Part shown: positions 51,609 to 59,689 of the stretch, in pieces
How positions within the stretch are numbered: position 1 is the first letter of the stretch
Layout: each line of letters begins with the position of its first letter
Made by a program: the position numbers and the translations under genes
Notes under the pieces: model-generated
The model's database searches: none
What the model saw: the letters and a program-made list of their open reading frames with translations, nothing else
What the model was told of the DNA's origin: nothing
Source of the DNA: Prosthecobacter gellanilyticus
GTDB lineage: Bacteria > Verrucomicrobiota > Verrucomicrobiia > Verrucomicrobiales > Verrucomicrobiaceae
NCBI RefSeq assembly: GCF_007992435.1
Contig: NZ_BKAG01000032.1
Location: forward strand, 1-64,000
Reading direction: 5' to 3'
Length of the DNA stretch: 64,000 nucleotides

Positions 51609-52970
51609 TCAAGACTTCACTGCGCCGAGGCCGAGTCCAGTCAGACAACTCGTGTTCATGGAGCCATCTCGTACATTAAAGATGCCTGGAAAGAGATCCC
51701 GCCAGGCATCATTTGCCACGGGGCAATACTGGCGCGAATTCGATTCAATGGCTGCAACGCCCGGTACATGCGCGGCGATGCCTGCGGAATGGATCAACGA
51801 AGCTCCGGGGCAGCTCAGATCCTGCACGCAAAGGAACATGCCCATCTTCTGCGCGGCTGCTGCCATGAGCAGAGACTGGCTCTGGCCTTTGCAGGCTTTC
51901 AATGCCGCTCCGGTGTAACCTAGCTCATGAGCGAGCTGCAGGGCTTCAAGATCCGTGAGGGATTCATCAATGACCACCGGCTTCAGCTTCGCGGCCTCAT
52001 GCATCTTGTTCTCCGGATGCGCTTTCAGGTCACGCGCGGTCGGTTGCTCGATGTACTGCACGCGATCAAAGCCCTGCGGTGTGCGCTCACGCAGCTTGCG
52101 CATCATCTCCACGAGATACTCCACACTCTGGCAGCGCTCATTGAAGTCGAGCGAGTAATGCCACCCTGTGATGCCTCGCTCACGTTGCGCTTCGATGGTC
52201 ACTCGATCCACCTTGATGATGCGCTCGAGGTCCCAGTTCAGGTCATCGCCATTGAGCTTGATCTTCAAATGCGTGAGGCCGTTGTAGTGAATCCACTGCG
52301 GCAATGTCTCAGGCAGACCATCACCGACAGGCTGTGTCAGCTCGTCATCATCGAGAGGATCCAGAGCGCCGACGAGATGGTACAACGGCATGCGCGCCTG
52401 CGGTTCGCTATGCACGTACGCATCTGGATACTCACCTGCGAAATCAGTGCCGAGCCAGGTGCCAAGATCATGGTTCATCAGATCACGGCTGTAGGTGTGG
52501 TAGCAGTTCAGTTCGAGCATCTTGCCAAAGGCATCATGCAGCGCGGCGTCAAAGGCACTGCCACACACGAGGGTGCAGAGTTTTGGAATCGGCTGGGAGA
52601 GCTGAAGCTCTCGACTCACATCAGCGGCAGCCTTGAGGAAGAGTTCTTCAAGCTCAATGCCGAGCTCGATCGGGTGACCAAACTCGTCAAAGCTGCGAGA
52701 GACTTGCGCGAGGCGCTCTGAGAGCTTTGCCATGGCTTCATGAGTCTGCTGGAAGGTCAGCTCGCGTGAGGGGAAGGACCAGGTGTTGGCAAGTGGCATG
52801 GAGCCGAAGCCGTGAGCCACGCGGCCATCGCGTGAGATGACCTCGCACTCCACATTGAGGACGGTGACTTCACTCACGGCCACGCCGCCGAACTTGATGG
52901 GTGTGCGGTAGTCGTAGTGCTCGTAACTGGTGCGGATGTCGCGAATGCGGATGTCGGTGGGTTTGCTCAT
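51609..52970 (-). CDS. Enolase-superfamily enzyme (mandelate racemase/muconate lactonizing type)
   Basis: A 453-aa member of the enolase superfamily, which removes a proton next to a carboxylate and then dehydrates or racemises. Active-site candidates are well spaced: the KxK motif at Lys236/Lys238 (HLKIKLN), metal ligands Asp275 (LDFNE), Glu309 (IEQP) and Asp335/Glu336 (VIDES), and Lys358 (ALKACKG) on the other face. The dual-lysine layout resembles the MLE/dipeptide epimerase subgroup more than the mandelate racemase His-Asp dyad. It is longer than the usual 350-400 aa. In this operon, a sugar-acid dehydratase or epimerase role is inferred. Confidence 0.82.
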   Translation of the reverse strand: MSKPTDIRIRDIRTSYEHYDYRTPIKFGGVAVSEVTVLNVECEVISRDGRVAHGFGSMPLANTWSFPSRELTFQQTHEAMAKLSERLAQVSRSFDEFGHPIELGIELEELFLKAAADVSRELQLSQPIPKLCTLVCGSAFDAALHDAFGKMLELNCYHTYSRDLMNHDLGTWLGTDFAGEYPDAYVHSEPQARMPLYHLVGALDPLDDDELTQPVGDGLPETLPQWIHYNGLTHLKIKLNGDDLNWDLERIIKVDRVTIEAQRERGITGWHYSLDFNERCQSVEYLVEMMRKLRERTPQGFDRVQYIEQPTARDLKAHPENKMHEAAKLKPVVIDESLTDLEALQLAHELGYTGAALKACKGQSQSLLMAAAAQKMGMFLCVQDLSCPGASLIHSAGIAAHVPGVAAIESNSRQYCPVANDAWRDLFPGIFNVRDGSMNTSCLTGLGLGAVKS

Positions 52971-52988
52971 GGTGGGTCGGTGAGTCAG

Positions 52989-53885
52989 TCAGGAAATCAG
53001 TTGGCGGGCCTTCATCCAGCTCAGGTAGGTGGTGGCGCAGGTGTCCAGGTTTTTGAGCGAGCCACCACCGCGAAGCGGCGAGCACATCTCAAAGGTGGCG
53101 ATGCCATCAAACCCGCCATCTTTCAGGCCGCTGAAGAAGGCGGCGTAGTCGATGAAACCCTTGCCAAAAGGCACAGCGCGCACCCAGTCCACATCTTGGC
53201 GTTCGTAGTTCACCAGCTCGGGACGATAGCGATGGCGCGGCACCTTGATGTAGTCTGCATTCGTGGTGATCACGGTATGCGGTGCGGCCAGTTTGGCGGA
53301 TTCGTAGACGTTTTCAGCGCGCAGGGCCGGTGACCAGGCATCGAAGCCGAGCTTGCAGTTAGGTCGATCGATGTCCGAAAGCATTTCGAGCAAGGCTTCG
53401 GTATGCAGACCTACATCGTGATGGTTCTGAAGGGCAATCGTCACACCATGCGCGGCAGCGCGATCACACATCTCACGCACAGCGGAGACACAGCGATTCC
53501 ATTGAGTCTGCGGATCCTGGCCCTCGATCTCATAAGCTCCGAAGATGCGGACGATCTTGGTGCCAAGCTGGGCCGCGATGCGTGCGAGTGATTCGACATA
53601 GGCAATCTGAAACTCAATTTGCGGCACCTCACAGCCCACGCCGACAGGTTGCGCGAGGTTCGTGTAAGCACCGAGCACATCGCAGCGGATCTTCGCAGCA
53701 TTTAACGCGGCTTTGAGCGGCTCGATCTGCTCAGCAGCATCCAGCGGTGAGAGATGCGGGCGCTTGCCGGCGATCATCACGGACTCATAACCGAGCTTCG
53801 CGGCATGAGGAATGAAGTCAGTGAGCTTGAGGACGGACTGGCCCCAGAAACCGGCGTAGCTGATGGAGAAGAGACAGGGTGTCAT
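52989..53885 (-). CDS. Sugar phosphate isomerase/epimerase (AP endonuclease 2-like TIM barrel)
   Basis: A cytosolic TIM-barrel protein of 298 aa from ATG 53885 (MTPCLFSISYAGFWGQSVLKLTDF). The family pattern is visible: VLGAYTNLAQPVG, YVESLARIAAQLGTKIVRIFGAYE, GVTIALQNHHDVGLHTEALLEMLSDIDRPNCKLGFDAWSPALRAEN, with His/Asp/Glu residues that bind a divalent metal, and FIDYAAFFSGLKDGGFDGIATFEM near the end. It resembles IolE/IolI- or hydroxypyruvate-isomerase-like enzymes. The frame upstream of the ATG is open but overlaps the transporter gene and is not conserved. It lies 25 bp downstream of the MFS gene. Confidence 0.85.
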   Translation of the reverse strand: MTPCLFSISYAGFWGQSVLKLTDFIPHAAKLGYESVMIAGKRPHLSPLDAAEQIEPLKAALNAAKIRCDVLGAYTNLAQPVGVGCEVPQIEFQIAYVESLARIAAQLGTKIVRIFGAYEIEGQDPQTQWNRCVSAVREMCDRAAAHGVTIALQNHHDVGLHTEALLEMLSDIDRPNCKLGFDAWSPALRAENVYESAKLAAPHTVITTNADYIKVPRHRYRPELVNYERQDVDWVRAVPFGKGFIDYAAFFSGLKDGGFDGIATFEMCSPLRGGGSLKNLDTCATTYLSWMKARQLIS

Positions 53886-53910
53886 GCGCGTGTGGAGGCT
53901 GGATTTAAGA

Positions 53911-55197
53911 TCACTCGGGCAGCGGACGGTCTTTGGTCTCGGGTGCGAACCAAATGGCGACCATGCCGATGAGGTAGACAAAAACGATGGCCGCTCCGGC
54001 CTTTGGATAGCTGCCGCCAAAAAAGCTCATCACGCTGCCCATCTGCCATGCGCCGATGGCGGCAATGATGCGGCCGGAATTGAAAGCCACACCTTGACCC
54101 GTGGCGCGCACACGTGTGGGAAAGAGCTCTGGCAGATACTGTGGCAGCCAGCCGTAAAAGGCTCCCGTGAACGCACCGACGACCCCTGTCATGAGAAGGA
54201 AGCCCGCGCCGTAGCTGTCAAAGGTGCGGAAAAAGAGCGTGCAGACGATGAGAGCACCGAGGCACAGAGCGAAGTAAACAGGTCTACGACCGAACTTGGC
54301 ACCGATGAGCGGGGCGATCAGACAACTGATCATGGAGCCGACACAGGAGCAAATCTGAATCCATGCCTTGGCCTTCGGTTGCTGCCCGTGAGTGAGCTGG
54401 TCCGCCCAGAGCGGGATCCATTGCACAATGCCCCAGGTCACGGTGAGTGCCACCGAGGCGAATAGAATAGCGAGCAGTGTGTTCTTGCGCAGAGCGCCGG
54501 AGAAGATTTCGCGGAGTGGACTCGCCTTCGGATCCTGAGCCACAGCATGCTTCCAGGTTTCCGACTCCGGTACAAAGCGCATGATGAAAAGGGTGAGCAG
54601 CGCAGGTGCCGCACCGATCAGCATGACCCAGCGCCAGGACTCCGTGGTGATGGCGAAAAACAATCCCAGCACAGCGATGAACACATAGCCTAGATTCGCC
54701 GCAGCACCGATGAGGCCCGCCATGAGCGGGCGCTTGTCAGATGGCCAGGCCTCCATGACGAGAGCGACACCGAGCGACCACTCACCGCCCATGCCAAGTG
54801 CGGCGACGAAGCGAAACATGGCGAGCTGCCAGGGCGCCTCGGCGAAGTAGTTCAGACCCGTGAAGAGGGAGTAAGCCATGACGCTGAGCATCATGGCCCG
54901 CACGCGGCCAATGCGGTCGCCCAGCCAGCCAAAGAGCAGACCACCTGCTGCGGCACCCAGCAAAAAGGTCGCGGTGATACGGCCCATCCACATCTGCACG
55001 AAGGCCTCATCAATGATGCCCGCGGCTGCTTGAAACTCCTGCAGGGCCGGGCGTGCCACCAGGGGGAAGATGCCCATCTCCAGGCCGTCAAACATCCAGC
55101 CAAGGAAGGCGGCGATGAGGGTCATGGTCTGGGCTCGCTTGATCGGGTCGGTGGATAACATGGGCGGATAGATACTGGCCGGAAATTCTGTTTTCAT
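53911..55197 (-). CDS. MFS transporter
   Basis: A 12-helix major facilitator of 428 aa from ATG 55197. The first helix carries FLGWMFDGLEMGIFPLVA, the pattern of the aromatic acid/sugar-acid proton symporter group. The A-motif GGLLFGWLGDRIGRVRAM lies between helices 2 and 3, followed by FRFVAALGMGGEWSLGVALVMEAW in helix 4, and a C-terminal repeat GAKFGRRPVYFALCLGALIV. It heads the catabolic minus-strand operon and is divergent from the XylR-type regulator (63 bp), so its substrate is probably the inducer or a precursor; an acidic sugar or polyol is a guess. Confidence 0.9.
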   Translation of the reverse strand: MKTEFPASIYPPMLSTDPIKRAQTMTLIAAFLGWMFDGLEMGIFPLVARPALQEFQAAAGIIDEAFVQMWMGRITATFLLGAAAGGLLFGWLGDRIGRVRAMMLSVMAYSLFTGLNYFAEAPWQLAMFRFVAALGMGGEWSLGVALVMEAWPSDKRPLMAGLIGAAANLGYVFIAVLGLFFAITTESWRWVMLIGAAPALLTLFIMRFVPESETWKHAVAQDPKASPLREIFSGALRKNTLLAILFASVALTVTWGIVQWIPLWADQLTHGQQPKAKAWIQICSCVGSMISCLIAPLIGAKFGRRPVYFALCLGALIVCTLFFRTFDSYGAGFLLMTGVVGAFTGAFYGWLPQYLPELFPTRVRATGQGVAFNSGRIIAAIGAWQMGSVMSFFGGSYPKAGAAIVFVYLIGMVAIWFAPETKDRPLPE

Positions 55198-55212
55198 CCC
55201 AACTTCGTCCAA

Positions 55213-55238
55213 CAAAACACCACTTTTTGAGCGTTTTG
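55213..55238. promoter_or_regulatory. Inverted repeat CAAAAC-N14-GTTTTG, candidate operator
   Basis: It lies in the 63-bp divergent intergenic region between the MFS-led operon and the XylR-type regulator. Arms CAAAAC (55213-55218) and GTTTTG (55233-55238) are perfect, with a 14-bp spacer. Position and symmetry suit binding by the dimeric regulator, but the spacing is longer than most AraC-family half-site arrangements. Its A/T richness may instead reflect overlapping promoters. Confidence 0.35.
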
Positions 55239-55260
55239 ATATTCGTGCTACGCTGCCGCC

Positions 55261-56415
55261 ATGCCGACTCCCCGTGTTGCCCTCCTGGTCGAGACCTCCC
55301 GTGAATATGGGCGTGGTCTTCTGCGCGGCATCATCCGCTATCAGCGCAAGCATGGGCCGTGGTCCATCACCTTTCAGCCGCATGGACTTGATGAGCCTCC
55401 GCCGCCGTGGCTGCGCACCTGGAAAGGGGATGGTATCATCGCGCGCATCAATGATCTAGCCACGGCGAAGGCGCTGATGCGGCTGAAGGTTCCCTTGATT
55501 GATCTGCGTGCCTCATTGCCAGGATTAAAACTGCCGATCGTGGGCATCGAGAACCGTCTGGTGGTGCGCATGGCGGTGGATCATTTCCTGGAGCGCGGGT
55601 TTCGACACTTCGCCTTCTGCGGCACGCCGTATGGACAGCATGTGTATCAGGACGAGCGCTCGGACCGCTTTCGTGCGGAACTCAAGGAGCATGGCTTTGA
55701 GTGTGATGTGTATCAGCATCCGAAAGTGAGACGAGGTGCCGAACAAGAATTGCAACATTTGACGCAATGGCTGGCAAAGCTGCCGAGGCCGTGTGCGCTG
55801 ATGACCTGTCATGATGACCGGGGCCAGCAGGTGCTGGATGCCTGCCTGCGTGCGGGCTTTGCCGTGCCGGATGAGATCGCGGTGCTCGGTGTGGACAATG
55901 ACGAGTTCCTCTGCCAGCTCACCACGCCTCCGATGAGCAGCATTGATGTGGATCCAGTGAGGATCGGGCATGAGGCTGCAGCGCTGCTGGACCAGCTCAT
56001 GAGCGGGAAGCAGCCGCCTCCTCCATCGCGCTTCTATCCACCTCGACGGATCATGGAGCGGCAGTCCACCAGCATCATCGCGGTGGAGGACCGGCATGTG
56101 GCCAGCACGGCACGGCGCATTCGTGACGGTGCCTGCACGCCGATGAGTGTGGACGAGGTGCTGCGGGATGTGCCGCTGAGCCGCAGCGCAGCCTATCGAA
56201 GGTTTCGTCAGCAGCTCGGACGTTCACCGAAGCAGGAGCAGATGCGGCTGCGCATCATTCGCGCTCGCGAGCTTCTGGAGGACACGGATCTCAGCATCAC
56301 GGAGATCGGGCAGCGCATCGGCTATGAGGAATCCAAGTACTTCATCCATGTCTTCAAGCAGCAGACAGGCACCACGCCGCTGAAGTATCGCAAAGCGAAG
56401 CAGGGCAAGCGGTGA
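55261..56415 (+). CDS. XylR-like transcriptional regulator (LacI-type sensor + AraC DNA-binding domain)
   Basis: A 384-aa regulator that senses a sugar-like ligand. The N-terminus begins PRVALLVETSREYGRGLLRGIIRYQRKHGPW, the characteristic start of the XylR group. Residues 1 to about 270 form a periplasmic-binding-protein/LacI-type sensor (FRHFAFCGTPYGQHVYQDERSDRF, CALMTCHDDRGQQVLDACLRAGFAVPDEIAVLGVDND). Residues about 280-380 hold the AraC double helix-turn-helix (SRSAAYRRFRQQLGRSPKQ, LSITEIGQRIGYEESKYFIHVFKQQTGTTPLKY). It is divergent from the five-gene catabolic operon, its most likely target, and possibly also controls the secreted operon that converges on it (4 bp between stops). Confidence 0.92.
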   Translation: MPTPRVALLVETSREYGRGLLRGIIRYQRKHGPWSITFQPHGLDEPPPPWLRTWKGDGIIARINDLATAKALMRLKVPLIDLRASLPGLKLPIVGIENRLVVRMAVDHFLERGFRHFAFCGTPYGQHVYQDERSDRFRAELKEHGFECDVYQHPKVRRGAEQELQHLTQWLAKLPRPCALMTCHDDRGQQVLDACLRAGFAVPDEIAVLGVDNDEFLCQLTTPPMSSIDVDPVRIGHEAAALLDQLMSGKQPPPPSRFYPPRRIMERQSTSIIAVEDRHVASTARRIRDGACTPMSVDEVLRDVPLSRSAAYRRFRQQLGRSPKQEQMRLRIIRARELLEDTDLSITEIGQRIGYEESKYFIHVFKQQTGTTPLKYRKAKQGKR

Positions 56416-56419
56416 AGTT

Positions 56420-57901
56420 TTAGCGTGCGAGATTCTGCAAGACCTCCAGCGCCTTGGTCTCGAAGAGCTTCTGCCACTCAGGAGCCACAAGCACATCACA
56501 GTCTTCCTGCGCATAGCCGGTGTTGGTGCGCTGGGCGACGGTGGCGGTGTAGTAGATGTAGCCGTTCGTGTAGCCCGAGACATGGGCGTTCGCATCCTGC
56601 GCGGCTTTCTTGATATTGAGGCCGACCTGCACGGTGATCTCACCGGGGAAGGTGACGAGCTTGAAATCGCCGACACGTAGCCCACAGACCTCCACATCCA
56701 GCGTGGGGCTTCCGGAAGCTTTCGTCTGCTCGAGATGCCTTTTGAGCAAGGAGAGGTTGGCGCTCAGGCGTGTGAGCTTCTCCATGATGGTGATATTGCC
56801 GAGGTAGTTTTCGACGAGGGCCTTGTTGTCGGCATCGAGCTGTTGGAGAGGCTTGGCATCCTGCAGGTAGCCCTGCGCATAGTGCGAAGGCATGTCAGGA
56901 GACATCTTGTGCTGGAGGAGCAGCGGCAGGAAGGTTTTGAAATTGATGTTGGTCGGTCGCAAAGAGGCCAGAAGCACTTTTTGTTCGGCTTCGATGTTGG
57001 AAATGCGCTTTTCGAAATCAGCCGCACGAGGCAGTGCGATGACTTCGCGACTCACTTTCAGCGCGGTATCCGCTTGTGGATTGAATTGGCGAATAGCTGC
57101 TAACACAGTGGTGCCAAGCATGCTGCCGAGGGGCTCGGCATTCGCGGGACGGCTGACTTCCTTGTAGTGCACGGGATTGATGTCGCCGCCGCAGCCTTGC
57201 AGAAAGAGAGCAGTCGCGCCGGTGGCTTCCTCGATCACTTTCGAAGCAAAGCCGGGATAGTCCGCGCTGTTGCCCTTGCTTGGCGGATTCATGATCGGGT
57301 GACAGGCGAACTGATACACGATGGCGAGCGGAGTGCCGTCGGCGCGGTCGAGGCGCAGCAGGCCAACCTGCGGGTCGATGGGGCCGATGCTTGCCACATC
57401 TTCATCACGCGGCATGGAGTAGGCGCGGCGCATGTCGACCTGTGAGCCATCCTTCAGTGTCATGCGGCGGTTTTCGCTGATGCGACTTTCGCTGCCATTG
57501 CCTGCGCTTGCTTTGACTGGCACCAGGTTCATCGCGGCTTCCTTCACGGCCTGCACCACGAGCTGCTGCAAGTCTGCACGCACGATGCCATGACAGTGGC
57601 TGGCATTGATGATGACGCTGGCGGGTGGAATGCCGAGATCACGCTGGAGTTCACTGCGCACATTCGCCAGGAACCCATTGCCTATGCGACCGATCTCGCC
57701 AATCGCCACCGCATCCACGGCGACGAGCACGGCGGTGGTTTCGCCATTTTTCAGAACGAGCGCACGAGCAAAGCAGGGATCATTCACAGGTCCTGTGCGG
57801 TCGGTGATATCCACCTTGGCAACACCGGCGCTGAGTTCGGCGCTGGCATGGGTGGTGATGGTGACCAGGCAGAGGACGAGAAGGAATCTTGAGAGAGTCA
57901 T
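56420..57901 (-). CDS. Neutral/alkaline ceramidase-fold secreted protein (1)
   Basis: An exported 493-aa protein (signal MTLSRFLLVLCLVTITTHASA) with the N-terminal domain of neutral/alkaline non-lysosomal ceramidases. Zinc-site histidines are visible: ASHCHG (His102, His104) and ACHP (His201). The position where ceramidases have the nucleophile motif GDVSPN reads GGDINPV (239-244), with Asn242 in place of Ser. The C-terminal part retains GYTNGYIYYTAT and WQKLFETKALEVLQNL. The enzyme is probably a hydrolase with a different nucleophile or substrate. It is the third gene of an operon, 5 bp after the DUF1080-NHL gene. Confidence 0.8.
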   Translation of the reverse strand: MTLSRFLLVLCLVTITTHASAELSAGVAKVDITDRTGPVNDPCFARALVLKNGETTAVLVAVDAVAIGEIGRIGNGFLANVRSELQRDLGIPPASVIINASHCHGIVRADLQQLVVQAVKEAAMNLVPVKASAGNGSESRISENRRMTLKDGSQVDMRRAYSMPRDEDVASIGPIDPQVGLLRLDRADGTPLAIVYQFACHPIMNPPSKGNSADYPGFASKVIEEATGATALFLQGCGGDINPVHYKEVSRPANAEPLGSMLGTTVLAAIRQFNPQADTALKVSREVIALPRAADFEKRISNIEAEQKVLLASLRPTNINFKTFLPLLLQHKMSPDMPSHYAQGYLQDAKPLQQLDADNKALVENYLGNITIMEKLTRLSANLSLLKRHLEQTKASGSPTLDVEVCGLRVGDFKLVTFPGEITVQVGLNIKKAAQDANAHVSGYTNGYIYYTATVAQRTNTGYAQEDCDVLVAPEWQKLFETKALEVLQNLAR

Positions 57902-57906
57902 GAGAG

Positions 57907-59652
57907 CTAGGGAGCCGTGATCACATACTTCTGCACACGGTGGTTGTAGGTGTCGACGACGAACAATTCGTTATGGCTGTTGATGGCGACGCCGTGAGGG
58001 GCGTAGAACTGGCCTTCTTCTGTGCCCTGGGTATCGCCGATGCCGCCGATGTAGGTGCCTTCAGGTGAGAAGCACTGTACACGGCCGCTCACGGCGGAGA
58101 TCCAGAGGCGGTTCTGACGATCGAACGCGATGCCGATGGGGCCGATGAGCTTGGCATTGAAGCCGGTGAAGAAGCCGCCGAAGGCTCCGGGCTTGTCATC
58201 GAGCGTTCCCCAGGCGAGCAGCGGTTTGCCCTCAGGAGAAAATTTCTGGATGCGACCAACGCTGGCCTCGGTGGTGAAGATGCAGCCCGCTTGATTGATG
58301 GCGATGAACTGCGGGCCGCCGACACGTGACTTGGGATTGGTGTTGCCACCGAACTGACCGGGCTTCACGCCATACTCGCCCCATTTGCGGAGGAACTTTC
58401 CTTCACGATCAAAGACCTGCACGCGGCGGTTGGTTTGATCTGCGACGAAGACCTCGCCCGCTTTGTTGACGGCGAGGCCGCCGGGCCAGCTGAGCTGGCC
58501 ATCACCGGTGCCTGTAGATCCCCACTCGCGGATGAACTCACCTTTCTGCGAATAGACACTCACGCGGTCCTGGGCCTTGGTCTGGTTCACTCGTGCGACC
58601 GGAAAATGCGTGATGTAAAGCAGGTCGCCATCTGCGGTGATGCCACCGGGATTGGGCAGCACGGGAAAGTGGGCCAGCAGTTTACCGTCTGCATCGAACT
58701 TCTGCACGCGGCTGTTGTAGTGATCGGAGATGAAGATCTCATCCGCGGCATTGATGGCGATGCCGATGGGAATGTTAAAGTCACCGGGGGCTTCGCCTTC
58801 CTTGCCCCACATGGTTTCGAAAGTGGCGGCTTTGGGAGCTGCTTGGGTGGTAGATGCTTTGGCGAGCGGACGAACGCTGATCTCCTTGAACCAGATGACG
58901 TCACCCGGATCATGATTTTGTAGGCCGATATAGCCGTGCGTGGGGCGGGGAATGTCGCGGATGGGTTCGGTCCATTTTTTTCGCGGCGGAAGATCCTTCG
59001 CGGCCGAATCAAAAGTGCTGAGAAGCGTGCCATCGACCTCGACGCGGATGCGTGTGGCATTGAGCGTGATGATCATCGTGCGCCACTCGGTCTGCGGTTT
59101 CGGTGGAAGAGGCGCGGACTTGGCCAGGGAGTAGATGGCACCGGTGCGATGGAACTCATCCGTATCGTCCATGATCTGAACTTCGTAGCCGTGATGCACG
59201 GGATACCAGGCACCGAGGTGTTTGTTGGAGGCATCTTCCAGCACCTGCAGCATGGCTTTGGAGAGGCGGCCGGTCTTTTCATCACGATGCACCTCGGGTG
59301 ACTTCTCTCCTGCCTTGGCGAGGATGCCGTCATCAAGCCGGACGTAGATGCCGGCGTTCGATTTGGGCTTCTCGCAGCGGTAGACAATGCGGATCTGGCA
59401 GTCCCCAAGCTTCTCTTTCGTATAGAGGAGAAGGCCCATGCCGCGGTCATCGGGCTCCGTGCGCAAAGCGCCATCGTCGACGACGAAACTACCCCAGCCG
59501 ACCTGTGACCACGCAGTGTCGACTTTGTTGTCCCTGATCAAGGGTAGAGCACGCCAGGGCAGATCTGGCGAAGAGTTCGATTGCCCTGAGGCAGGTGATC
59601 CAAGCATGAGACCCGCGAGCAGCAGCAGACGGAGTGCGCGCGGCGTCTTCAT
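57907..59652 (-). CDS. DUF1080 (3-keto-disaccharide hydrolase domain) + NHL-repeat secreted protein
   Basis: An exported 581-aa protein from ATG 59652 (signal MKTPRALRLLLLAGLMLGSPASG). Residues about 25-255 are a DUF1080/3-keto-disaccharide hydrolase jelly-roll domain (LLYTKEKLGDCQIRIVYRCEKPKSNAGIYVRLDDG, TGAIYSLAKSAP, HGYIGLQNHDPGDVIWFKEISVRPL). Residues about 275-581 are a six-bladed NHL propeller with repeats such as GDFNIPIGIAINAADEIFISDHYNSRVQKFDADGKLL, GQLSWPGGLAVNKAGEVFVADQTNRRVQVFDREGKFLRKWG and GQFYAPHGVAINSHNELFVVDTYNHRVQKY. Probably a secreted glycan-binding or -degrading protein. It is flanked by two ceramidase-fold genes in one operon. Confidence 0.87.
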   Translation of the reverse strand: MKTPRALRLLLLAGLMLGSPASGQSNSSPDLPWRALPLIRDNKVDTAWSQVGWGSFVVDDGALRTEPDDRGMGLLLYTKEKLGDCQIRIVYRCEKPKSNAGIYVRLDDGILAKAGEKSPEVHRDEKTGRLSKAMLQVLEDASNKHLGAWYPVHHGYEVQIMDDTDEFHRTGAIYSLAKSAPLPPKPQTEWRTMIITLNATRIRVEVDGTLLSTFDSAAKDLPPRKKWTEPIRDIPRPTHGYIGLQNHDPGDVIWFKEISVRPLAKASTTQAAPKAATFETMWGKEGEAPGDFNIPIGIAINAADEIFISDHYNSRVQKFDADGKLLAHFPVLPNPGGITADGDLLYITHFPVARVNQTKAQDRVSVYSQKGEFIREWGSTGTGDGQLSWPGGLAVNKAGEVFVADQTNRRVQVFDREGKFLRKWGEYGVKPGQFGGNTNPKSRVGGPQFIAINQAGCIFTTEASVGRIQKFSPEGKPLLAWGTLDDKPGAFGGFFTGFNAKLIGPIGIAFDRQNRLWISAVSGRVQCFSPEGTYIGGIGDTQGTEEGQFYAPHGVAINSHNELFVVDTYNHRVQKYVITAP

Positions 59653-59689
59653 GAGGTCAATGGTGGTTAGGCCTTTCGGCTGATGGCTG

